64,000 nucleotides of DNA from Streptomyces sp. NBC_01689 (GTDB taxonomy: Bacteria > Actinomycetota > Actinomycetes > Streptomycetales > Streptomycetaceae): contig NZ_CP109592.1 of the NCBI RefSeq assembly GCF_036250675.1, forward strand, positions 6,944,001-7,008,000, read 5' to 3'. The notes beneath the pieces were generated by a model that was given only the letters and a program-made list of their open reading frames with translations, was not told the DNA's origin and did no database searches. Position 1 is the stretch's first letter, and each line of letters opens with the position of its first letter. Of the stretch, positions 8,272 through 15,603 are shown one piece after another. The translations under genes were made by a program, and so were the position numbers.

Positions 8272-9300
8272 ATGCGGGTCGGAGTACTGACCGGAGGCGG
8301 CGACTGCCCCGGACTCAACGCCGTCATCCGGGGCATCGTCCGCAAGGGCGTGCAGGAGTACGGCTACGACTTCGTCGGCTTCCGGGACGGCTGGCGCGGA
8401 CCTCTCGAGAACGACACCGTCCGGCTCGACATCCCCGCCGTCCGCGGCATCCTGCCCCGCGGCGGCACCATCCTCGGCTCCTCGCGGACGAACCCGCTCA
8501 AGCAGGAGAACGGCATCCGGCGCATCAAGGAGAACCTCGCCAAGCAGGAGGTCGAGGCGCTCGTCGCGATCGGCGGCGAGGACACCCTCGGGGTCGCCGC
8601 ACGCCTGCACGACGAGTACGGCATCCATGTCATCGGTGTGCCGAAGACCATCGACAACGACCTGTCCGCCACCGACTACACCTTCGGCTTCGACACCGCG
8701 GTCGGCATCGCGACGGAGGCGATCGACCGCCTGCACACGACCGCCGAGTCGCACATGCGCGTCCTCGTCGTCGAGGTGATGGGCCGTCACGCGGGATGGA
8801 TCGCCATCCACTCCGGGCTCGCGGGCGGCGCGAACGTCATCCTCATCCCCGAACAGCGCTTCGACGTCGACCAGGTCTGCGCCTGGGTCACGTCGCGGTT
8901 CAAGGCCTCGTACGCCCCGATCGTGGTCGTCGCCGAGGGTGCCATGCCCAAGGACGGCGACGCGGTCCTGAAGGACGGCTCGCTCGACTCCTTCGGGCAC
9001 GTCCGGCTCTCCGGCGTCGGCGAGTGGCTGGCCAAGGAGATCGAGAGCCGGACCGGCAAGGAGGCCCGCACCACGGTCCTCGGCCACGTCCAGCGCGGCG
9101 GCACCCCCAGCGCCTTCGACCGCTGGCTCGCCACCCGTTTCGGCCTGCACGCCATCGAGGCGGTCCGGGACGGCGACTTCGGCAAGATGGTCGCCCTGCG
9201 CGGGACGGACATCGTGCGGGTCCCGATCGCGGAGGCCACGGCCAAGCTGAAGACGGTCGACCCGAAGCTGTACGAGGAGGTCGGCGTCTTCTTCGGCTGA
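8272..9300 (+). CDS. pfkA: 6-phosphofructokinase with pyrophosphate-type active-site residues
   Basis: Glycolytic enzyme of the PfkA family, 342 residues. The phosphate loop is GGGDCPGLNA (residues 8-17), the catalytic block is PKTIDND (124-130) and the substrate loop is MGRHAGW. The residue equal to E. coli Gly104 is Asp104 here (GGED, 101-104), and the one equal to Gly124 is Lys125. In this family that pair marks pyrophosphate-linked enzymes, whereas Streptomyces paralogues have been described as ATP-dependent. The ATG at 8272 follows GAAGGGA; the in-frame GTG at 8212 is too far upstream. It corresponds by neighbours to the third Streptomyces pfkA. Donor specificity needs assay. Confidence 0.9.
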   Translation: MRVGVLTGGGDCPGLNAVIRGIVRKGVQEYGYDFVGFRDGWRGPLENDTVRLDIPAVRGILPRGGTILGSSRTNPLKQENGIRRIKENLAKQEVEALVAIGGEDTLGVAARLHDEYGIHVIGVPKTIDNDLSATDYTFGFDTAVGIATEAIDRLHTTAESHMRVLVVEVMGRHAGWIAIHSGLAGGANVILIPEQRFDVDQVCAWVTSRFKASYAPIVVVAEGAMPKDGDAVLKDGSLDSFGHVRLSGVGEWLAKEIESRTGKEARTTVLGHVQRGGTPSAFDRWLATRFGLHAIEAVRDGDFGKMVALRGTDIVRVPIAEATAKLKTVDPKLYEEVGVFFG

Positions 9301-9319
9301 CCCGCCCGCCCGCCCGTCC

Positions 9320-9351
9320 ACGCGCCGCCACGCCCACCCGTGGCGGCGCGT
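9320..9351 (+). terminator. pfkA terminator hairpin
   Basis: Perfect 13-bp stem with a 6-base loop (arms ACGCGCCGCCACG and CGTGGCGGCGCGT) starts 20 bp after the pfkA stop. It has no T tract. The gene on the other side is convergent, so it may act on both strands. Confidence 0.7.
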
Positions 9352-9364
9352 CCGGCGTCCGGCA

Positions 9365-9418
9365 CGCTCAGCCCCTGCAGCGATCGCTCTCCGACAGGAG
9401 CCGTGCAGGGGATGAGCG
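9365..9418. terminator. Second structured hairpin between pfkA and trpE
   Basis: Arms of 15 bases (9365-9379 and 9404-9418) pair with a single mismatch, and the loop holds a further short GCTCT/GGAGC-type pairing. It probably reinforces termination between the two converging genes. Confidence 0.45.
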
Positions 9419-9513
9419 GATGCCGGTGCGAGCAGCTCTCGTGACGAGCGGCCTCTTGCGTGAGCGGCTCCTGGGACGAGGGTCTCCGACGCGACGGTCC
9501 GCGACGTCCTCGA

Positions 9514-11418
9514 CTACACCGCGGGCCGCCGTTCGGAGAACGTCCTGGTGCCGCGCAGCTGAACGATCAGCTCCCGTACGACGGCGGTCCCGTTCAGCGT
9601 CAGCACCGACTCCGGATGGAACTGGACGCCCGCGAACCCGGGCCCGCGCAGCGCGTGCACCTCCCCGGTGCCGCTCCGGGCGACCTCGACACCGTGCGCC
9701 GCCAGCTCCGCCGACGCCTCCTCGTCGCAGTGCGCCACGAAGCTGTTGTAGAAGCCGACGGTCTCCGGCCGCCCGAACAGGTCGACCGTGGCCTGCGCGC
9801 CCTGGTACGGGACCTCCTTGCGGACGATCTCCAGGCCCAGTTCCGCCGCGATCAGCTCGTGGCCCAGGCACACGCCGAGGACCCCGTGCCGGTGGTCCCG
9901 GATCACCTCGGACGCGAGGCCGCGCAGGAACCGCATCTTGGGGTCGTCCGTGTCGGAGGGGTCACCGGGGCCGGGACCGAGCACCACCGGACCCCCGTGG
10001 GCGCGGACCGACTCCCGCAGCCCGGGCTCGTCGTAGCGCCGCACGGTCACCTCCAGCCCCGACGACCGCAGCACATGCGCGAGTATCGCGGTGAAGGTGT
10101 CCTCCCCGTCCACCACGAGGGCATGACCCCGCAGCGCGTCGGTCCGCTCCTGCATCCGCAGCCAGAACGGCGCGAGCGAGGCCCGCCGGCCGTCGAGCGC
10201 GGCCCGCACCCGCGGATCGTCGGCCAGCCGGCCGCGCGCGCCCGGAGCGCGCGGGCTCCGCTCCACCACCCCGAGCGCCGCCAGCACCCCCGCCGCCTTC
10301 GCGTGCGTCTCGGCGACCTCGCCCGCCGGGTCCGAGCCCCGGACCAGGGTGGCGCCCACGGGGACCCGCAGCCGTCCGTCCGCGTCGATGTCGGCGGTCC
10401 GGATCAGGATGGGGGAGTCGAGGGTCTGCGCGCCGCCCGCGTCCCGCCCGAGCAGGGCCAGCGCCCCGGCGTAGTAGCCGCGTCCGGTGCCGTCCGGCCC
10501 GAGCGGCTCGTACCGCTCGATCACCCGGCAGGCGTTCTGCACCGGCGACCCCGTGACGGTCGCCGCGAACATGGTCTCCTTCAGGACCTCGCGCGCGTCG
10601 AGCGAGGAGCGGCCCCGCAACTCGTACTCGGTGTGCGCGAGATGGGCCATCTCCTTGAGGCGCGGCCCGATCACGACCCCGCCCATGTCACCGACCGTGC
10701 ACATCATCTTGAGTTCCTCGTCCACGACCATGGAGAGCTCCTCGGTCTCCTTGGCGTCGGAGAGGAAGCCGAGCAGCCCCTCGGCGGAGGGTCCCCCGGC
10801 GGGATAGCGGTAGGTGCCGCTGATCGGGTTCATCACGACGGTCCCGCCGGACATCCGCACGTGCACCTCGGGGCTCGCCCCGACCAGCGTCCGCTCCCCG
10901 GTGTGCACGACGTACGTCCAGTACGCGCCCCGCTCGCCGACCAGCAGCCGCCGGAAGAGAGCCAGCGCGTCGGCCTTTCCGAACCCCGGGATCCGCCCCT
11001 CGTAGGTGCGCCTGATGACGAAGTTCGCCCCTTCGCCGCGCCCGATCTCGTCCCGCAGCACGCGGCCGACGATGCCGGCGTACTCCTCGTCACCGATGTC
11101 GAAGCCGCCGCCCTCGACGCGCACGTCGTGGGCCGGCAGCTGGGCCAGCGCCTGCTCCAGCGGCAGCTCGTGCCTCTCCTCGGGGCTCAGCGCCGCGAGC
11201 GGCGTGCCGTCGTCGCGCACGTCGAAGCCGCGTTCACGGATCTGGCGGAAGGGCACGAGCGCCAGGGACTCGTCGGGCAGATCGGCGAGCCGGCCGTACA
11301 CGGCCACCGGCCCGCGCAGCACCTCCACCGTGCCGCCGTCCTCGGTGGCGCGGCCCGGGGTACGGCGGCACAGCAGGGCGAACGGGCGGGGATCGTCCAG
11401 CAGGTCGAGCAGATTCAT
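9514..11418 (-). CDS. trpE: Anthranilate synthase, fused TrpE-TrpG
   Basis: Converts chorismate and glutamine to anthranilate, the first step to tryptophan. The 634 residues hold a TrpE-like chorismate-binding domain (to about residue 425; motifs GSPVQNACRVI and IRTAD near its end) fused to a class I glutamine amidotransferase (about 440-634). The amidotransferase triad is visible as GVCLGHE (Cys) and FHPES (His, Glu); Glu replaces the usual Gln after CLGH. I start at ATG 11418 because the trp leader ends shortly upstream. It is divergent from DAHP synthase. Expression should follow charged tRNA-Trp through the leader described separately. Confidence 0.93.
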   Translation of the reverse strand: MNLLDLLDDPRPFALLCRRTPGRATEDGGTVEVLRGPVAVYGRLADLPDESLALVPFRQIRERGFDVRDDGTPLAALSPEERHELPLEQALAQLPAHDVRVEGGGFDIGDEEYAGIVGRVLRDEIGRGEGANFVIRRTYEGRIPGFGKADALALFRRLLVGERGAYWTYVVHTGERTLVGASPEVHVRMSGGTVVMNPISGTYRYPAGGPSAEGLLGFLSDAKETEELSMVVDEELKMMCTVGDMGGVVIGPRLKEMAHLAHTEYELRGRSSLDAREVLKETMFAATVTGSPVQNACRVIERYEPLGPDGTGRGYYAGALALLGRDAGGAQTLDSPILIRTADIDADGRLRVPVGATLVRGSDPAGEVAETHAKAAGVLAALGVVERSPRAPGARGRLADDPRVRAALDGRRASLAPFWLRMQERTDALRGHALVVDGEDTFTAILAHVLRSSGLEVTVRRYDEPGLRESVRAHGGPVVLGPGPGDPSDTDDPKMRFLRGLASEVIRDHRHGVLGVCLGHELIAAELGLEIVRKEVPYQGAQATVDLFGRPETVGFYNSFVAHCDEEASAELAAHGVEVARSGTGEVHALRGPGFAGVQFHPESVLTLNGTAVVRELIVQLRGTRTFSERRPAV

Positions 11419-11465
11419 CGGTCCTGTTCCTTCTCGCATCGGAGAGGAACGACCCCGGAGAACGC

Positions 11466-11492
11466 CGAAGGCCGCCCCTCGGGCGGCCTTCG
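11466..11492 (-). terminator. trp attenuator hairpin
   Basis: An 11-bp stem with a 5-base loop (core arms GAAGGCCGCC and GGCGGCCTTC) lies between the leader peptide stop and the trpE start. It is the terminator half of a ribosome-mediated attenuator. No clear T run follows it. Confidence 0.8.
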
Positions 11493-11513
11493 CGAAGTCT
11501 TGCGTACGCGCAG

Positions 11514-11570
11514 TCAGTGGGCCGCCGGATGAGCGGTCCACCACCAGGTCTGGTGCGAGTGCGCGAACAT
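11514..11570 (-). CDS. trpL: trp leader peptide with three tandem Trp codons
   Basis: An 18-codon ORF on the minus strand encodes MFAHSHQTWWWTAHPAAH. The three consecutive tryptophan codons just upstream of a strong hairpin are the hallmark of ribosome-mediated attenuation. A trp attenuator of this type has been described for an anthranilate synthase gene in Streptomyces venezuelae. When Trp-tRNA is scarce the ribosome stalls on the Trp codons and the hairpin at 11466-11492 should not form, which lets trpE be transcribed. Confidence 0.88.
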   Translation of the reverse strand: MFAHSHQTWWWTAHPAAH

Positions 11571-11861
11571 GCGCCGCACCCTACCCGAAGCCGGGCGACG
11601 GGCGACAGCGCGACACGTCCGCGCGCCGCCCCCGGCTTCGGACGTCCGTTCGACGTCGACACGTCCGGGTCCCGCGCCGGTCCAGTGATCTCCCTAGACT
11701 GTGGACGGCGCGAGCGGGGCCGCACCGGCCGCGACGCGCCCGCCACGACCGACGACCCGCAGCTCACACCGGCTGCCGGACCGTCTCGCCAGGTGCGTGA
11801 CACGTCTCAATCGCTGGGCACCGGGAGGGGACGCCGGGCGCGACCCCGTAGTGTTGTGCAG

Positions 11862-13214
11862 GTGACCGTGAACGCTAAGTCCAGCGCGAGCGCTGGCAAC
11901 ACCTGGCGAGACCTGCCCGCGGCGCAGCAGCCCGAGTACCCCGATGCCGAGGCTCTGCGCGATGTGATCGCGGACCTCGAGTCGTATCCGCCGCTCGTCT
12001 TCGCGGGCGAGTGCGACCAGCTGCGCGCCCGGATGGCATCCGTCGCCAAGGGAGAGGCGTTCCTCCTCCAGGGCGGCGACTGCGCCGAGGCCTTCGACGC
12101 GGTGTCGGCCGACCAGATCCGCAACAAGCTCAAGACCCTGCTCCAGATGGGCGCGGTCCTCACGTACGCCGCCTCGGTGCCGGTGGTGAAGGTCGGCCGG
12201 ATCGCCGGCCAGTACTCCAAGCCGCGCTCCAAGAGCACCGAGACCCGGGACGGCGTGACCCTGCCGACGTACCGGGGAGACTCGGTCAACGGCTTCGACT
12301 TCAACGAGGAGGCCCGGGTCCCGGACCCCGAGCGGCTGAAGCGGATGTACAACGCGTCCGCCTCCACCCTCAACCTGGTGCGCGCCTTCGCCACCGGCGG
12401 TTACGCCGACCTGCGCCAGGTCCACGCCTGGAACCAGGACTTCGTGCGCTCGTCCCCCTCGGGCCAGCGGTACGAGCAGCTGGCGCGCGAGATCGACAAC
12501 GCGATGAACTTCATGCGGGCCTGCGGCACCGACCCGGAGGAGTTCAAGACCGTCGAGTTCTACGCGTCCCACGAGGCGCTGCTCCTCGACTACGAGTCGG
12601 CGCTGACCCGCGTCGACTCGCGCACCGGCAAGCTGTACGACGTGTCGGGTCACATGGTGTGGATCGGTGAGCGCACCCGGCAGCTGGACGGCGCGCACAT
12701 CGAGTTCGCCTCGAAGATCCGCAACCCGATCGGCATCAAGCTGGGTCCGACGACGACGGCCGAGGACGCGCTGCAGTACATCGACCGCCTGGACCCGGAG
12801 CGCGAGCCGGGCCGGCTCACCTTCATCGTGCGGATGGGCGCGGACAAGGTCCGCGACAAGCTGCCCGAGCTGGTGGAGAAGGTCAGCGCCTCCGGTGCCA
12901 CCGTGGCCTGGGTGACCGACCCGATGCACGGCAACACCTTCGAGGCGGCCTCGGGCCACAAGACCCGCCGCTTCGACGACGTGCTCGACGAGGTCAAGGG
13001 CTTCTTCGAGGTCCACAAGGGTCTGGGCACGCACCCCGGCGGCATCCACGTCGAGCTCACCGGTGACGACGTCACCGAGTGCGTGGGCGGTGGTGACGAG
13101 ATCTTCGTCGACGACCTGCACCAGCGCTACGAGACGGCGTGCGACCCGCGGCTGAACCGCAGCCAGTCCCTCGACCTGGCCTTCCTGGTCGCCGAGATGT
13201 ACCGGGACCAGTAG
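11862..13214 (+). CDS. aroH: 3-deoxy-7-phosphoheptulonate synthase, class II (plant type)
   Basis: First enzyme of the shikimate pathway: phosphoenolpyruvate plus erythrose-4-phosphate to DAHP. The 450 residues carry class II landmarks: LLQGGDCAEAF with the metal-binding Cys, GIKLGPTTTAEDAL, TDPMHGNT, and GIHVELTGDDVTECVGG. I chose GTG 11862 because the family N terminus (TWRDLPAAQQP) begins soon after; the long in-frame upstream extension has no homology. It is divergent from the trpE leader, so the two share a 291-bp promoter region. A hairpin follows the stop codon. The fold and family are certain; allosteric control by aromatic amino acids is not visible. Confidence 0.95.
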   Translation: MTVNAKSSASAGNTWRDLPAAQQPEYPDAEALRDVIADLESYPPLVFAGECDQLRARMASVAKGEAFLLQGGDCAEAFDAVSADQIRNKLKTLLQMGAVLTYAASVPVVKVGRIAGQYSKPRSKSTETRDGVTLPTYRGDSVNGFDFNEEARVPDPERLKRMYNASASTLNLVRAFATGGYADLRQVHAWNQDFVRSSPSGQRYEQLAREIDNAMNFMRACGTDPEEFKTVEFYASHEALLLDYESALTRVDSRTGKLYDVSGHMVWIGERTRQLDGAHIEFASKIRNPIGIKLGPTTTAEDALQYIDRLDPEREPGRLTFIVRMGADKVRDKLPELVEKVSASGATVAWVTDPMHGNTFEAASGHKTRRFDDVLDEVKGFFEVHKGLGTHPGGIHVELTGDDVTECVGGGDEIFVDDLHQRYETACDPRLNRSQSLDLAFLVAEMYRDQ

Positions 13215-13264
13215 CGGACCGGTGGCGGACCGAGGTCCGTCCCGCCCTCGTGGCGGAGTGCGGT

Positions 13265-13294
13265 GGGGCGCGGATCACATGCGATCCGCGCCCC
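13265..13294 (+). terminator. DAHP synthase terminator
   Basis: Perfect 12-bp stem with a 6-base loop (arms GGGGCGCGGATC and GATCCGCGCCCC), about 50 bp after the stop, followed by TTCCCGCTTTT. A good intrinsic terminator. Confidence 0.85.
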
Positions 13295-13329
13295 TTCCCG
13301 CTTTTGCGGACTCCGGGCGCCGGGTAAGG

Positions 13330-13348
13330 TTAGGTTAGCCTCACCGTT
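13330..13348 (+). promoter_or_regulatory. Iron-box-like site (DmdR/IdeR type) upstream of bfd
   Basis: TTAGGTTAGCCTCACCGTT resembles the DtxR-family iron box TTAGGTTAGGCTAACCTAA with about 14 of 19 positions matching; its left half is perfect. It ends 45 bp before the bfd start. It suggests induction of the ferredoxin under iron limitation. Confidence 0.65.
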
Positions 13349-13393
13349 CATCGGGAGGGCATGACCGTCGACCCCGTCCGGGAGGTGATCCGC

Positions 13394-13654
13394 GTGTACG
13401 TCTGCAGCTGCTTCGGTGTCACCGAGGCGCAGGTGAAGAAGCACGCGGAGGACGGCGCCTGCACCCCGCGCCAGATCGCGTCGGTGAGCAAGGCGGGCAC
13501 GGACTGCGGGTCGTGCGTCCGTCAGATCCAGTCCCTGCTGGGCCGCGGCGCGTGTCCGCGCCGCGAACTCGCTGAGCAGGGCAGGCCGGCTCTCGCGGAG
13601 CTCTCCGGTCTCGCGGGACACCCGGTGTCCGCGGTGACGGCCGAGGCCGCCTAG
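13394..13654 (+). CDS. bfd: Bacterioferritin-associated ferredoxin, (2Fe-2S)-binding
   Basis: Small ferredoxin (86 residues) that reduces bacterioferritin and helps release its iron. The four cluster cysteines are in place: Cys4 and Cys6 (MYVCSCFG) and Cys38 and Cys41 (DCGSC). The GTG at 13394 is chosen because it follows GGAGGTGATC, an unusually complete Shine-Dalgarno sequence, by 3 bases; an ATG 33 bases upstream has poor spacing. It converges with bacterioferritin, its expected partner. An iron-box-like site upstream suggests the ferredoxin rises when iron is low. Confidence 0.9.
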   Translation: MYVCSCFGVTEAQVKKHAEDGACTPRQIASVSKAGTDCGSCVRQIQSLLGRGACPRRELAEQGRPALAELSGLAGHPVSAVTAEAA

Positions 13655-13678
13655 TCTCCGTACCGGCTCCGCGCCGGG

Positions 13679-14158
13679 TCAGCTCTCCGGCTGCTCGATC
13701 AGCTGCGCGATGTAGAGCGCCTCACCGAGTTTCTCCACCAGCTCCAGCTGGGTGTCCAGATAGTCGATGTGGTGCTCCTCGTCCTCGAGGATCGACTCGA
13801 AGATGTTCGCGGAGGTGATGTCGCCCTTGCTGCGCATCACCTCGATCCCGCGCTTGAGGCGGTCGATCGCCTCGACCTCGACCTGCCGGTCGGCCTGGAA
13901 CATCTCCGTGACGGTCTGGCCCACCCGGACGTGGAACAGCCGCTGGTAGTTGGGCAGGCCCTCCAGGAAGAGGATGCGGTCGGTGAGTACCTCCGCGTGC
14001 TTCATCTCGTCGAAGGACTCGTGCCGCGTGTACTTCGCGAGTTTCGTCCAGCCGAAGTTCTCCTGCATCTTCGCGTGCAGGAAGTACTGGTTGATCGCGG
14101 TCAGCTCGCCGGTGAGCTGCTCGTTGAGGAACTCGATGACCTCGGGGTCGCCCTGCAT
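13679..14158 (-). CDS. bfr: Bacterioferritin
   Basis: Iron-storage ferritin of 159 residues that assembles into a 24-mer. All di-iron ferroxidase ligands of the E. coli protein are present at the same numbers: Glu18, Glu51, His54, Glu94, Glu127 and His130. The haem ligand Met52 is present too. The ATG at 14158 has GGAAGGAG eight bases upstream; a longer in-frame start adds unrelated residues. It converges with bfd across 24 bp, so the store and its reductase are neighbours. No iron box is obvious in its own upstream region. Confidence 0.95.
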   Translation of the reverse strand: MQGDPEVIEFLNEQLTGELTAINQYFLHAKMQENFGWTKLAKYTRHESFDEMKHAEVLTDRILFLEGLPNYQRLFHVRVGQTVTEMFQADRQVEVEAIDRLKRGIEVMRSKGDITSANIFESILEDEEHHIDYLDTQLELVEKLGEALYIAQLIEQPES

Positions 14159-14314
14159 CGCAGAGGCTCCTTCCAAGCTGGGGAACTGGGCAGGTTGCGC
14201 CGCATCCTCGCACCGGCGCCCCGGGCCGTCCAGTAAGTGCATGCTTAGTAGGAGTTGCCCGAATAGGGGCTGTGCTGGTCATGGACACCGTCCCGGGTCT
14301 GTCAGGATGGAGTC

Positions 14315-14947
14315 ATGGGTCAGCCGGTGGAGCGAGGAACGGGAGCGGCGGCACAGTCGGAGCTTCCGCCGGGACAGCGACTGCAGCGTGGCTGGCCCGT
14401 CACGCACTACGGTCCCGTACCCAAGTTCCGCCCCGAACGCTGGGAGTTCAGGGTCTTCGGCGCCACCGCCGACGGCGAGAAGCGCTGTTGGACCCACGAG
14501 GAGTTCACGGCCCTTCCGTACACCTCGGTCACGGGTGATCTGCACTGTGTCACGAAGTTCAGCATGCTCGGGGCCGAATGGGGCGGCATCCCCGCGCGCA
14601 CCATCCTGGAGATCGCCCCGCCCTCGCCCGCCGTCACCCATGTGATGGTCTGGGCCGAGTACGGATTCAGCTCGAACCTGCGCCTCGACGACTTCGCCTC
14701 CGACCGTGCGATCTTCGCCACCCACAAGGACGGTGAACTGCTGACCGCCGAGCACGGGTTCCCGCTCCGTCTGGTCGTCCCGCACCTCTATGCCTGGAAG
14801 GGCCCCAAGTGGGTCCGCGGCGTCGAGTACATGACGGCGGACCGCCGGGGCTTCTGGGAGGAGCGCGGCTATCACAACATCGGCGACCCGTGGCGTGAGC
14901 AGCGCTATTCCTACCAGGAGGAGCCCGGGGACGGCCCCGAGCTCTGA
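14315..14947 (+). CDS. Sulfite oxidase-like molybdopterin-binding oxidoreductase
   Basis: A 210-residue cytosolic protein with the oxidoreductase molybdopterin-binding domain. The molybdenum-ligating cysteine is Cys78 in DLHCVTKFS, and FPLRLVVPHLYAWKGPKWV is the usual region contacting the cofactor. It lacks the haem and dimerisation domains of full sulfite oxidase, and has no twin-arginine signal, so it is a small cytosolic relative of the YedY/MsrP fold. The substrate is unknown. The ATG follows AGGATGGAG closely. It is divergent from bfr with a 156-bp gap and runs toward the DUF4396 gene. Confidence 0.85.
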   Translation: MGQPVERGTGAAAQSELPPGQRLQRGWPVTHYGPVPKFRPERWEFRVFGATADGEKRCWTHEEFTALPYTSVTGDLHCVTKFSMLGAEWGGIPARTILEIAPPSPAVTHVMVWAEYGFSSNLRLDDFASDRAIFATHKDGELLTAEHGFPLRLVVPHLYAWKGPKWVRGVEYMTADRRGFWEERGYHNIGDPWREQRYSYQEEPGDGPEL

Positions 14948-14970
14948 CCCGGACCGCGCCGCCGGGTGTC

Positions 14971-15483
14971 TCAGTGGTGGTAGCGGTGCACCACGGCGTG
15001 GCCCTTGCCGCGGCCGATCATCCACCGGTTGACCGGGGTGGTCGCCACGAAGGCGAGGGTCAGGGAGACGGCCAGCGCTCCCCAGAACAGCGTCTCGTCG
15101 AGATGCGCGTCCATCGCGTCCGGCCACAGCACGATCACGCCGTTGTCGATCAGTTCCATCACCGCGATGGACAGGGTGTCGGCGGCGAGCGCGACCCGGA
15201 GGGCGGTCCTGAGGTTCACGCCTGCGCCGAGCACTCCGCGCAGGGTGAGCGAGTAGCCGAGGGCGAAGGCGAGAGTGATCGCCAGGATCATCGTCGGCAC
15301 ATTGCCCCAGCCGAGCGCGGTGCCGGCCACCATGCCGAGCACCTCGCCGAGGGCGCAGCCGGTGAGGCAGTGCAGGGTGGCCCGGGCGGCCGTCGGCCAG
15401 GTGACCCCACCCGTGGCGTGGGTGTGGGGGTGGGTGTGCGCGGGTGCCGTGGAGCCGGTGTGGGTGTCGTCGTCGTGTCGCAT
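14971..15483 (-). CDS. DUF4396 membrane protein with His-rich N terminus
   Basis: A 170-residue membrane protein. Residues 1-25 are rich in His, Asp and Thr (HTHPHTH) and look able to bind metal. Four to five hydrophobic segments follow; the first holds the typical DUF4396 stretch LHCLTGCALGEVLGM with two cysteines. Family members of this kind are common in Actinobacteria and have no proven function. A palindrome resembling a CsoR operator lies about 60 bp upstream of the start. Copper handling is therefore an attractive inference, supported by the His-rich tail and the Cys pair, but not shown. Confidence 0.8.
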   Translation of the reverse strand: MRHDDDTHTGSTAPAHTHPHTHATGGVTWPTAARATLHCLTGCALGEVLGMVAGTALGWGNVPTMILAITLAFALGYSLTLRGVLGAGVNLRTALRVALAADTLSIAVMELIDNGVIVLWPDAMDAHLDETLFWGALAVSLTLAFVATTPVNRWMIGRGKGHAVVHRYHH

Positions 15484-15543
15484 GAGGAGCCCCCGAGGTG
15501 AGGTGACGGTTCCCGTACGAGCGGAACCGCCCTCCTCAACGAC

Positions 15544-15560
15544 ATACCCCCTAGGGGTAT
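15544..15560 (-). promoter_or_regulatory. CsoR-like operator (ATACCCC-N3-GGGGTAT)
   Basis: Two perfect 7-bp arms separated by three bases lie 61-77 bp upstream of the DUF4396 start. G/C runs flanked by TAT ends resemble copper-sensor CsoR operators of actinobacteria. It likely overlaps the gene's promoter. Confidence 0.6.
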
Positions 15561-15603
15561 TCCTGACCGATGCGCGGCGCTTCCGGGGCGCGGACCCGCG
15601 GGC

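Noticed and set aside
5214..8345. A 1043-codon open frame on the minus strand opposite the acyltransferase, sensor and regulator genes
   Set aside because: Its product is rich in Arg, His, Gly and Asp with no domain, and it lies antisense to three clear genes. Long antisense frames are normal at this GC content.
11517..11861. An N-terminal extension of DAHP synthase of 115 codons
   Set aside because: It would read through the trp leader region in antisense and has no homology; the family N terminus begins at 11862.
14234..14252. TAAGTGCATGCTTA before bfr as an operator
   Set aside because: The arms match only over four bases and the centre is off by one, so it is not a true palindrome and does not resemble an iron box.
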